Source: Allofrancisella inopinata (lineage in GTDB: Bacteria; Pseudomonadota; Gammaproteobacteria; Francisellales; Francisellaceae). Taken from it: DNA of 64,000 nt. The notes below the pieces were generated by a model. The model did not search any database and was not told the DNA's origin. It saw only the letters and a program-made list of their open reading frames with translations. Both the position numbers and the translations under genes were made by a program. Location of the stretch: positions 682,001-746,000 of the forward strand of contig NZ_CP038241.1 of NCBI RefSeq assembly GCF_012222965.1. Direction: 5' to 3'. The number at the start of each line of letters is the position of its first letter. Within the stretch, counting starts at the first letter, position 1. Below are positions 54,287 through 62,686 of the stretch, in pieces.

Positions 54287-55303
54287 ATGAAAACAGATGA
54301 TTTTGATTATAAATTACCAGAGGAACAAATAGCTAGTTATCCATTGGATAAGCGTGATGAAAGTAGACTTTTAAAGTTAAGTAAAGAGACTGGCAATATC
54401 AAAGATTATAAATTTAAAGATTTTATCGATTTTATAAACCCAAAAGATTTACTAGTTTTTAATAATAGTAAAGTAATGTTAGCTCGCCTTTACGGTAAAA
54501 AAACTACAGGTGCAAAGCTTGAGTTTTTGGTAGAAAAAATCAAAACACCAAAAGTTTTTGAAACTCATATCAAAGCAAATCGCTCACCAAATATTGGTAG
54601 TGAAATATATGTTCAAGACACATTAGCTAAAGTTTTAGATAAAGATGGTGGAGTGTATCTTCTTGAGTTGCAAGGTGAAAAGAACATTTATCAACTAATG
54701 GAGGAGTTTGGGCATATTCCACTACCTCCGTATATGAAGCGAGAAGATGAAGAATTTGATGCTGAGCGTTACCAAACAGTTTATGCAAAAGATTTGGGCT
54801 CCGTAGCAGCACCCACAGCAGGTTTGCATTTTTCAGAAGAATTAATGCAACAGATAAAAAATAAGGAAGTTGGTACAGCTTATATAACTTTACATGTTGG
54901 TTCTGGTACTTTTAAACCTGTACAGGTTGATGATGTAGAGAGCCATAAAATGCATTCAGAAGTTATATCTGTACCAGAAGATGTTTGCCAAAAGATCCGT
55001 CAAACAAAAGCAAATGGTGGTAGGGTGATAGCTATAGGAACTACTTCTGTCCGTTCATTAGAAACAGCAGGACAAAGTGGGCAAATACAAGCTTATCAAG
55101 GTGAGACAGATATATTTTTATATCCTGGCAAAAAATTTAATGTAGTTGATGCAATGATTACTAATTTTCATTTACCAAAATCGACTTTAATAATGTTAGT
55201 AAGTGCATTTGCAGGAAAAGAAAATATAATAAAAGCGTATAAACATGCTATAGATAAAAAATATCGTTTCTATAGTTATGGCGATGCGATGTTTATTTAC
55301 TAA
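54287..55303 (+). CDS. queA: tRNA preQ1(34) S-adenosylmethionine ribosyltransferase-isomerase
   Basis: Transfers and isomerises the ribose of SAM onto preQ1-tRNA to make epoxyqueuosine. The 338-residue protein begins DFDYKLPEEQIASYPLDKRDESRLL and contains GHIPLPPYMKR, LGSVAAPTAGLHFSEEL and VDAMITNFHLPKSTLIMLVSAFAG, all family hallmarks. It is followed after eight bases by a HAD hydrolase gene. Confidence 0.97.
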   Translation: MKTDDFDYKLPEEQIASYPLDKRDESRLLKLSKETGNIKDYKFKDFIDFINPKDLLVFNNSKVMLARLYGKKTTGAKLEFLVEKIKTPKVFETHIKANRSPNIGSEIYVQDTLAKVLDKDGGVYLLELQGEKNIYQLMEEFGHIPLPPYMKREDEEFDAERYQTVYAKDLGSVAAPTAGLHFSEELMQQIKNKEVGTAYITLHVGSGTFKPVQVDDVESHKMHSEVISVPEDVCQKIRQTKANGGRVIAIGTTSVRSLETAGQSGQIQAYQGETDIFLYPGKKFNVVDAMITNFHLPKSTLIMLVSAFAGKENIIKAYKHAIDKKYRFYSYGDAMFIY

Positions 55304-55311
55304 GGAGAAAA

Positions 55312-56097
55312 ATGAAAAAAGCATTCTTTTTTGATATTGATGGTACGTTGGTCTACGAAAATAAAGGCCAACTTTTTGTTTCTGATAAAAATATTCAAGC
55401 TATTAAAAAGCTTAGAGCCCAAGGTTTTAAAACTTTTATAGCTACAGGAAGGACACCAAATTTTGTTCCACCTAGAGTTTATGATTTACCAATGGATGGC
55501 TATATTACTGCAAATGGTTCTGTAATACGAGTTGGTGATAAATTAGTCTATGAAAAGCTTTTTCCTCAAGAAGCTATAACTTGTGTGCTTAAATTTTGCG
55601 AAAAACATAATCATAATTGGCTTTTTGAAGGTGACTTTGCTTACGTAGATGATCTAGAGTCAGAAGACTTGAAATATTTTTATAATAAAGTTATTGTTAA
55701 TAAAGATAAGATTATAAAAGCTCACAACTTACAAAATGTAACAATTTATAATGCTCTAGTGTTAGGTAGGGATGTTGATGTTGTAGCATTACAACACACC
55801 TTAGGTGATGATTATGTTACAGCACCGCACATTGAACATGGCTATGTTGATTGTTATTTGGCAGGTCATACTAAAGCTGATGGTATAGATAAAATGGTTG
55901 AATATCTTAACTTACAAGATTATGAAACTTATGCTTTTGGTGATGGCAATAATGATTTAGAAATGTTTGATAGGGTGGATGTTGCTATAGCAATGGAAAA
56001 TGCCACTAAGCAGTTAAAAGAAAAGGCAACTTTAATAACAAAAGCGAATTATCATGATGGTGTGTTTCATGGCTTAGTCCAGTTAGGGCTCATATAA
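55312..56097 (+). CDS. Cof-type HAD-superfamily hydrolase
   Basis: A 261-residue HAD phosphatase of the Cof (class IIB) type. Motif I FFDIDGTLVYE has the nucleophile and acid/base Asp pair, motif II is FIATGRTP, and motif IV is AFGDGNNDLEMFD. A class-IIB cap lies between about 85 and 185. Substrates in this group are sugar phosphates, FMN or pyridoxal phosphate and cannot be guessed here. AAGGAG lies before the ATG. Confidence 0.92.
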   Translation: MKKAFFFDIDGTLVYENKGQLFVSDKNIQAIKKLRAQGFKTFIATGRTPNFVPPRVYDLPMDGYITANGSVIRVGDKLVYEKLFPQEAITCVLKFCEKHNHNWLFEGDFAYVDDLESEDLKYFYNKVIVNKDKIIKAHNLQNVTIYNALVLGRDVDVVALQHTLGDDYVTAPHIEHGYVDCYLAGHTKADGIDKMVEYLNLQDYETYAFGDGNNDLEMFDRVDVAIAMENATKQLKEKATLITKANYHDGVFHGLVQLGLI

Positions 56098-56231
56098 GAC
56101 ACAGCTGGAGGTAATTGTTAGCAGCAATAGCCCTTTTATAGAATATTTTACTGACAGATTGAAAATAAAGCTGTTCGATTATATTAGAGTATTATAAGCT
56201 TTATCTAAATAATCTAAAGTTTTACTAAGAA

Positions 56232-56669
56232 ATGGATAAATATTTACAGCAAGCCTTTGAACAAGCTAAAAAAGGACTAACAGAAGGTGGTATACCAATA
56301 GGTGCGGTGTTAGTAATTGATAATAAAATTATTGGAGCTGGACACAATCAAAGAATCCAAAAAGATAGCCCTATACTCCACGCAGAAATGGATTGTTTAG
56401 AAAAGGCTGGAAGGTTAAAAGCAGCTGATTACCAAAAGGCTACCCTATATACTACTTTGTCACCGTGTGCGATGTGTACAGGAGCTATATTACTTTATGG
56501 TATTAAAAATGTAGTGATTGGTGAAAACATTAATTTTATGGGGCAAGAAGAACTTCTAAAAGCTAATGATATAAACATTACGGTTGTAAATGATGCCCAA
56601 TGTATTGAGATAATGCACAAGTTTATCAAAGATAGTCCTAGTCTTTGGAATGAGGATATAGGCGAGTAA
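56232..56669 (+). CDS. Cytosine deaminase, fungal Fcy1-like
   Basis: A 145-residue zinc deaminase. Zinc site: His50 and catalytic Glu52 in LHAEMD, Cys79 and Cys82 in LSPCAMCTGAI. Several segments match yeast cytosine deaminase (Fcy1) as I remember it: GGIPIGAVLVID, GAGHNQRIQKDSPILH, TTLYTTLSPC-like TLYTTLSPCAMCTGAI, VVIGENINF, and the C-terminal WNEDIGE. This favours cytosine (or related base) deamination over the tRNA adenosine deaminase TadA, which would have a different C-terminus. Cytosine to uracil is pyrimidine salvage. Confidence 0.8.
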   Translation: MDKYLQQAFEQAKKGLTEGGIPIGAVLVIDNKIIGAGHNQRIQKDSPILHAEMDCLEKAGRLKAADYQKATLYTTLSPCAMCTGAILLYGIKNVVIGENINFMGQEELLKANDINITVVNDAQCIEIMHKFIKDSPSLWNEDIGE

Positions 56670-56776
56670 TCTAATTTATTGTCATTAGAGGTAGCTTTTA
56701 TTGGTTTAACAAATAATGGTTTTGTATAATATAGCTAAGTAAGTTATTTAACTATAAGTATAGGTTAGGTTATAAA

Positions 56777-57352
56777 ATGACAAAAAAAGTTTTACTCTCA
56801 ATTGATTTTATTAATGAAATTGTACATCCAGAAGGAAAGCTAGCAGCTAAGTTTATACCTAACTTAGTCAAAAATGACGTCGTTGGAAATGCAAATTTGG
56901 CTATAAGCAAGGCACGTGCAAATGATATTCAAGTTATACATGTGAAGGTTGGATTTTCAGCTAATTATATAGAGTGTCCAGAAAACTCACCAATTTTTAG
57001 TAACGCTAAGAAATTTAATGCTTTAGAGCTAGGGAAATGGGGAACAGAAATTTATGATCAAATAGATGTTAAAGCTAGTGATCATATCGTAATTAAACAC
57101 CGAATAAGTGCTTTTTATAACACAGATTTAGAATGTGTTTTAAAAGCAAATGATTTTAAAGATGTTGTAATTATGGGAGTATCAACAGATATGGCTGTAG
57201 AACTAACCGCCCGAGAAGCTCATGATAGAGATTATAATGTAACTGTTTTAGAGGATGCGTGTACAACTTATAGTGAAGCTGCGCATGTAGCATCTATTAA
57301 TAATATAAATAGGCTAGCAAGCGTAAAAACTGTAGAGCAATGGTTAATATAA
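56777..57352 (+). CDS. Isochorismatase-fold hydrolase with altered catalytic site
   Basis: A 191-residue protein of the cysteine-hydrolase/isochorismatase family. Asp10 (LLSIDFINE) and Lys108 (VIKHRISAF) of the usual Asp-Lys-Cys triad are present. In GVSTDMAVELTAREAHD, however, the position normally occupied by the catalytic cysteine is Ala140. True isochorismatases also lack the cysteine (they have Gly), so the protein may use a non-cysteine mechanism or be inactive. It has its own upstream gap of about 100 bases. Confidence 0.8.
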   Translation: MTKKVLLSIDFINEIVHPEGKLAAKFIPNLVKNDVVGNANLAISKARANDIQVIHVKVGFSANYIECPENSPIFSNAKKFNALELGKWGTEIYDQIDVKASDHIVIKHRISAFYNTDLECVLKANDFKDVVIMGVSTDMAVELTAREAHDRDYNVTVLEDACTTYSEAAHVASINNINRLASVKTVEQWLI

Positions 57353-57378
57353 AGATACAATTTTAAAAGATATATAAG

Positions 57379-58551
57379 ATGCATACAGAACCTTTGATTT
57401 CATTATTTGTATTTGTAATGCTAGGGATACTAGTACTTACGATGATTATAAAAAAGCTTAAACAACCATATGTTGTAGCGTATTTACTAACAGGAATACT
57501 GTTAGGTCCATATGGCATAAATCTTATAGAAGATAATCATAATCTTGCTAGATTAGGAGAAATAGGAGTAATTTTATTATTATTTTTTGCAGGTATGGAG
57601 ATTTCACCACGTAAGTTTGCTGAAAACTGGCAAGTCCCAGTTATAGGGACTATGCTACAAATTATTATAACAACTCTGCTAGTTTCATTAGTTGGAGTAG
57701 CTTTAGAATGGTCTTTAGCTAAGATAGTGCTTTTTGGATCTGTTGTAAGTTTAAGTAGTACAGCTGTAGTTTTAAAATTATTACATGACAGCGGTAGTAT
57801 GAGGACTCGGTTAGGCCAAAATGTATTAGGAGTACTACTTGTACAAGATTTAGCGGTTGTACCTATGCTTATTATTATAGGTTTTTTAGGAGGTGAGGCT
57901 CCATCTTATAGTCAGATTGTTTTACAAATTGTAGGTGGTACTTTAGTTATTATTATCGCAGCTATTATGGCTATTAAGAAAAGTATCAAATTGCCTTTTA
58001 TACCAGCTCTTGGTAAAGATGATGAGATGAAGGTTTTTGCTGCATTGATAATATGTTTTGGGATGGCATCTTTAACAGGTGAATTAGGTCTTTCTTCAGC
58101 TTTAGGGGCTTTTGTAGGAGGAATGATTGTAGCTACAGTAGAAGAAACAGAGTGGGTCGGTAATAGCTTAGCTACAGTAAAAACTATCTTCATGGCTTTA
58201 TTTTTTATTTCCATAGGTATGCTTATTAATTTAAAATTAGTATTAAACTATTTATCTGTGTTTATTATTTTTTTAATATTAATTTTTGTAATTAATACTA
58301 TTGTCAATACACTTATATTTAGAGCATTGCGTCAGCGAGTGGAAGAAGCTCTAATGGGTGGGGCGATGCTTTCACAAATAGGAGAGTTTAGTTTTGTACT
58401 TATAACAATGGGGTATGTGCTAAACATCTTAGATAATACTACATATCAAATGAGTATAACTTTGGTTTCATTATCATTGCTATTTAGTCCATTATGGATA
58501 AGTATTGTTAATACATTTATTAGAAAATTTATTCGACCTGATACTAAGTAA
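57379..58551 (+). CDS. CPA2-family cation:proton antiporter without RCK domain
   Basis: A 390-residue membrane protein with about thirteen helices, related to KefB/KefC and other CPA2 antiporters. Landmarks: YVVAYLLTGILLGPYG, LFFAGMEISPRKF, SLSSTAVVLKLLHDSGS, VLGVLLVQDLAVVPMLI and LSSALGAFVGGMIVA. It ends where Kef proteins continue with the NAD-binding TrkA-N domain, so it is either a naturally short form or regulated by a separate protein. Located directly after the isochorismatase-fold gene (26 bases). Confidence 0.88.
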   Translation: MHTEPLISLFVFVMLGILVLTMIIKKLKQPYVVAYLLTGILLGPYGINLIEDNHNLARLGEIGVILLLFFAGMEISPRKFAENWQVPVIGTMLQIIITTLLVSLVGVALEWSLAKIVLFGSVVSLSSTAVVLKLLHDSGSMRTRLGQNVLGVLLVQDLAVVPMLIIIGFLGGEAPSYSQIVLQIVGGTLVIIIAAIMAIKKSIKLPFIPALGKDDEMKVFAALIICFGMASLTGELGLSSALGAFVGGMIVATVEETEWVGNSLATVKTIFMALFFISIGMLINLKLVLNYLSVFIIFLILIFVINTIVNTLIFRALRQRVEEALMGGAMLSQIGEFSFVLITMGYVLNILDNTTYQMSITLVSLSLLFSPLWISIVNTFIRKFIRPDTK

Positions 58552-58646
58552 AGCTAGATTTTAATGAAAAAATCCAATTGCGTTTTATAGCTTTTGTCTG
58601 TCATAATTAAAGTTTATTTTGAGCCTAAAATTTTAAGGTTATTAAC

Positions 58647-59573
58647 ATGGAACAAGACTCCAGAGCATTGGTTATATTTGGTTTATGTTGTATTTTAGTA
58701 GCTCAGTTTGTTACAGGCATAAATATCACTGGATCAAAATATTTAGTAGAACATGTCCCTTTAATTTTTTTGCTAGAGATGCGTTTCATTATCGGCGCTA
58801 TATCGCTTCTAATAATTTTAATGATTAGTGGCAAAACCCCACAAGTCTTGGCTCTTAAGTCAATGCCTCGAAAAGCATGGTGGGTATTAGTTGCTCAAGG
58901 TTTATGTGGTGGAGCATTATTTAATTTGTTAATGCTTTCAGGGATTCATTATACTTCTGCAACTATGGCGGGCATTATCACAAGTACTTTGCCTGCAATG
59001 GTGATTTTAGCTATGTGGTTACTACTAAAAATATCTATAACATTGAAACAGTGGATATGTGTTGTAGCGGCAATTATAGGTTTAATTATGGTTAATTTAC
59101 AGTATTCTCACGCTAGTACAAGCGTTAATAGTATAAGCTGGTTGGGTAACTTACTTATTCTTATTGCTATGTTACCAGAGACAGGCTATTACGTATTGAT
59201 TAAAGTGATAAGGATTCCTATTAATCCATTAATAGGCTCGATTATTATTAATGTCATAAATGCAATCTTTGTACTACCGATGTTGCTATGGGTGGATTTT
59301 GGGTTTATTAAAATGTTAAGTATGTTTGATTGGGTTATGCTATTGATTTTAGGTGTTGCATCAGGACTTTTTTATTTATGTTGGAGTAAAGGGAGTGAAT
59401 ATCTTCAAGCACCAACTACAGGGATGTTAACCGCATTGATGCCTATATTTACTTTAATTTTAGCAGTATTATTCCTTAATGAAAAAATTACCATTATACA
59501 GATGATAGGTATGCTGGTGATTATTTCTTCTATAATAATAGCTAACTATCGAATTAGACGCTTAAAAATATAA
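58647..59573 (+). CDS. EamA-family (DMT superfamily) transporter
   Basis: A 308-residue membrane protein with ten predicted helices in two repeated halves, each of EamA type. The first half has FVTGINITGSKYLVEHVPLIF, HYTSATMAGIITSTLPAMVIL and the second SEYLQAPTTGMLTALMPIFTL. Substrates (metabolites, amino acids, nucleosides) are unspecified. Confidence 0.85.
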   Translation: MEQDSRALVIFGLCCILVAQFVTGINITGSKYLVEHVPLIFLLEMRFIIGAISLLIILMISGKTPQVLALKSMPRKAWWVLVAQGLCGGALFNLLMLSGIHYTSATMAGIITSTLPAMVILAMWLLLKISITLKQWICVVAAIIGLIMVNLQYSHASTSVNSISWLGNLLILIAMLPETGYYVLIKVIRIPINPLIGSIIINVINAIFVLPMLLWVDFGFIKMLSMFDWVMLLILGVASGLFYLCWSKGSEYLQAPTTGMLTALMPIFTLILAVLFLNEKITIIQMIGMLVIISSIIIANYRIRRLKI

Positions 59574-59687
59574 AACTATTATCTGAAATCATTTAAAATA
59601 TGCTTTGTTAATTGATTTAACTAAGCTTTACATGTTTATCTTAAATATATAAAATTTGTTATAGCTAATTTACCATAAAACTAATAT

Positions 59688-59748
59688 GTCATTCCCACGT
59701 AGGTGGAGTTTAACACAAAGCGATGTCTGTCTTTATGAGCATGATGAC
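59688..59748. repeat. Degenerate copy of the palindromic repeat
   Basis: GTCATTCCCACGTAGGTGGA is a recognisable first half-unit, and the sequence ends with GAGCATGATGAC, so both outer ends are kept. ATATGTCAT (59685 on) and ATGACATAT (to about 59751) form an outer inverted repeat. The second half-unit has decayed. The gap 59574-59853 has no gene. Confidence 0.55.
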
Positions 59749-59853
59749 ATATTATAGATATTTTAAACAATATTCATTGGTGATAAATTATTAATTGGTT
59801 AGCTACGGTTAAGAAAATTGTTAAATCTAGACTAATAAAGGTTACATATACTT

Positions 59854-60603
59854 ATGAGTGTTTATCAATACCAAAATTTTAAAATATTAGAAGTGCAAGG
59901 TGTAGATACTAAAAAGTTTCTTCAAGGTCTTGTAACTGCTGATTTAAATCTATTATCATCAAATAACAATCTTTTGCTTACAGCGTTTGCGAACCTCAAA
60001 GGTAGAGTAATTTCATTAAGTTTTATTAAGTATATATCTGATGATAAATTCTTGCTTTCTGTAGAAGATGGTATTTTAGGTATATTGCAATCGTGGCTTA
60101 AAAAGTATGGTATGTTTTCTAAAGTTAGCTTTTCTATAAACGCTCAATATGCTTTATTTTTTACTGATAATGGATTTTTAAAGCATGAGATTTTACCCAC
60201 AGGTAGTTTAGAGTCTAATATTAGTTTTGAAAAAGTCCAACAACAAAATATCCTAAATAAACTAGCTATTATTGATGAAAAAAATACTGAAAAATTTCTC
60301 CCTGCGGAGCTAGAGTTAGATAGTTTAGAAAATGTAGTATCCTACAAAAAAGGTTGCTATATGGGGCAAGAAATTATAGCTAGAATGCATTATAAAGCTA
60401 AGTTGAAAAAAGAACTAGTAGTTGTAAAATCTAGTTTTGATATCCAAGAACTAGATTTAAAAGATCAAAACAGTAAACCATTAGCAAATATAGTAAATAA
60501 AGTCTTTTTAGATAACCAGTGTTATATGTTAGTAGTTTTCCATAAAGAATCTACAGAGTCAGAATACCAGCTAGAAGATGGCCATAAAATCATAAAATGC
60601 TAG
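59854..60603 (+). CDS. ygfZ: YgfZ/GcvT-domain folate-binding Fe-S maintenance protein
   Basis: A 249-residue protein of the YgfZ family, structurally like GcvT. The signature KKGCYMGQEIIARMHYKAKLKKE with the essential cysteine is present (about residue 168). The N-terminal FLQGLVTADLNLL segment is typical too. YgfZ uses folate to help assemble or repair Fe-S enzymes. The gene overlaps the start of rep by seven bases. Confidence 0.93.
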   Translation: MSVYQYQNFKILEVQGVDTKKFLQGLVTADLNLLSSNNNLLLTAFANLKGRVISLSFIKYISDDKFLLSVEDGILGILQSWLKKYGMFSKVSFSINAQYALFFTDNGFLKHEILPTGSLESNISFEKVQQQNILNKLAIIDEKNTEKFLPAELELDSLENVVSYKKGCYMGQEIIARMHYKAKLKKELVVVKSSFDIQELDLKDQNSKPLANIVNKVFLDNQCYMLVVFHKESTESEYQLEDGHKIIKC

Positions 60604-62612
60604 ATAATCTTAACCCTCAACAGCAACAGGCTGTAAAGTATATAGGATCACCTTTATTAGTATTAGCTGGTGCCGGCAGTGGAAAAACTAGCGTTATTAT
60701 TGAGAAAATTTCTTACCTTATAGAGCAGTTATTATATCCTGCTAAAAGTATTTTAGCTGTTACTTTTACTAACAAAGCAGCCAAAGAAATGCAAGAAAGA
60801 GTTAGAGCTAGACTTAATAAAGATTCATCTAAAGGCTTAATGATATCTACCTTTCACTCATTAGGATTATCGGTTTTAAAGAAACACTATGCTGATTTAG
60901 GGTACAAAAAAAGCTTTACACTTTTTGATAGTGCTGATTCTTTAGCTCTTATTTATGATATAGCATATGAAGAGTATCAGCTACCCAAGCAAAATGCTGG
61001 AGTGATACAATCTAAGATTTCATTTTGGAAATCTGCTCTTTTAGCACCAGAGCAAGTTGATCCTAAAAATGAACTAGAGCAGCAAGCAGTGTTTATCTAT
61101 CAAGAGTATCAAAAATACTTGAAGTCATATAACTCTTTTGATTTTGATGATTTAATATTCCAGCCGATTCAGCTTTTTAGAACTAATTCACATATACAAA
61201 AACTATGGGCAGATAAATTTAGATATATACTAATAGATGAATATCAAGATACTAATGAATCACAATATCAGCTATTAAAGTATCTTACGCAAGGTAAAAA
61301 TAAATTTACAGTAGTAGGTGATGATGATCAGTCTATATATGCCTGGAGGGGTTCACGACCTGAAAATTTACGCCACTTACAAGTAGATTTCCCTGATTTA
61401 AAAGTTATAAAGTTAGAGCAAAATTATCGTTCTACTGGTAGAATTTTAAATATAGCAAATAAACTTATAGAAAATAATAGCCATATTTTTGAAAAGAAAC
61501 TTTGGTCAGCTAAGGGATATGGTGATCAGGTTAAAGTTATAAGTTTGCTAAATGATGAGGATGAATCACAATTTATAGCTAGTGATATTTTTTTTGATAG
61601 GATAAAAACAAACTCAAAAAATTCTGATTACGCAATATTAATCCGTAGTAACTATCAAGCTTTTGTATTAGAAAGGTATATGCAAATGCATAAGATTCCA
61701 TATGCTATAAGTGGAGGTACTTCATTTTTTTCAAAATCTGAAATTAAAGATATTGTTTCTTATCTACGTCTTATTGTAAATCCTGATGATGATAGAGCTT
61801 TTTTACGTGTTATTAATACCCCAAAAAGAGAAATAGGTAGTGCAACTATTCATAAACTTGGTGAATATACTGGCTTTCAGCATTGTAGTTTTTTCCATAC
61901 GTTATATAACTTAGATAAAGTAGAATTACGTGAGTATGCTAAAGCAAATCTTAGTAAGTTTAAAGATTTGATAATCTCTACTCAGCAAGAAATAGTAGCT
62001 AGTATTTCTACAACAGAACTTAAGAAGATTTTGGGAGATTTTGTTGAAAAAATTTCGTATAAACAGTGGTTAATAGACTCAAGCTCATCAGAAAAGCAAG
62101 CTGAATTTAGGTACGCTAATGTATTAGAAGTTATAAGGTGGATAATTAATCAGTTAGAGGATGAGGCATACAATGGGCTTGATTCCTTATCTTCGGTTTT
62201 AAATAAAATGTTGCTTATAGACATTTTAGATAGAGATAACGAAGAAAAAAACGATGATCAAGTTCAGATTATAACAATGCATGCTTCAAAAGGTTTGGAA
62301 TTTAAAAAAGTCTATATAATGGGAATGGAAGAGGGTATATTACCTCATCAGCAAAGTATAGAAGAAGAATCTATAGAAGATGAAAGACGCCTAGTTTATG
62401 TAGCTATAACTAGAGCAAAAGAAAATTTAACGATAACACTTACAAAACATCGTAAAAAATTTGGTGAAAAAATAGTCACCGTTCCAAGTAGGTTTATAGA
62501 AGAGTTGCCTGAAACAGATTTATATTGGGTTGGTAGTGAAAAAGAATGTCCAGAAACTCGCAAAGAGAATTCAAAACAAAACATTTCAGCATTAAAAAAT
62601 ATGTTCGGCTAG
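60597..62612 (+). CDS. rep: ATP-dependent DNA helicase Rep
   Basis: A 671-residue superfamily 1A 3'-5' helicase. Motifs: LNPQQQQAV (Q motif), AGAGSGKTSVIIEKI (Walker A), VTFTNKAAKEMQERV (Ia), ILIDEYQDTNESQ (II), VVGDDDQSIYAWRGS (III), LEQNYRST (IV), TMHASKGLEF (V) and VYVAITRAKE (VI). The size and the LNPQQQQAVKYI start match Rep better than UvrD. Rep helps replication forks pass protein blocks. Confidence 0.94.
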   Translation: MLDNLNPQQQQAVKYIGSPLLVLAGAGSGKTSVIIEKISYLIEQLLYPAKSILAVTFTNKAAKEMQERVRARLNKDSSKGLMISTFHSLGLSVLKKHYADLGYKKSFTLFDSADSLALIYDIAYEEYQLPKQNAGVIQSKISFWKSALLAPEQVDPKNELEQQAVFIYQEYQKYLKSYNSFDFDDLIFQPIQLFRTNSHIQKLWADKFRYILIDEYQDTNESQYQLLKYLTQGKNKFTVVGDDDQSIYAWRGSRPENLRHLQVDFPDLKVIKLEQNYRSTGRILNIANKLIENNSHIFEKKLWSAKGYGDQVKVISLLNDEDESQFIASDIFFDRIKTNSKNSDYAILIRSNYQAFVLERYMQMHKIPYAISGGTSFFSKSEIKDIVSYLRLIVNPDDDRAFLRVINTPKREIGSATIHKLGEYTGFQHCSFFHTLYNLDKVELREYAKANLSKFKDLIISTQQEIVASISTTELKKILGDFVEKISYKQWLIDSSSSEKQAEFRYANVLEVIRWIINQLEDEAYNGLDSLSSVLNKMLLIDILDRDNEEKNDDQVQIITMHASKGLEFKKVYIMGMEEGILPHQQSIEEESIEDERRLVYVAITRAKENLTITLTKHRKKFGEKIVTVPSRFIEELPETDLYWVGSEKECPETRKENSKQNISALKNMFG

Positions 62613-62686
62613 ATGTAAATTTTAATTGCATTAGTTCGCTGAATAATCTATTTTATAGTAACAGTGTATTAAAAATGCTTTAACTA

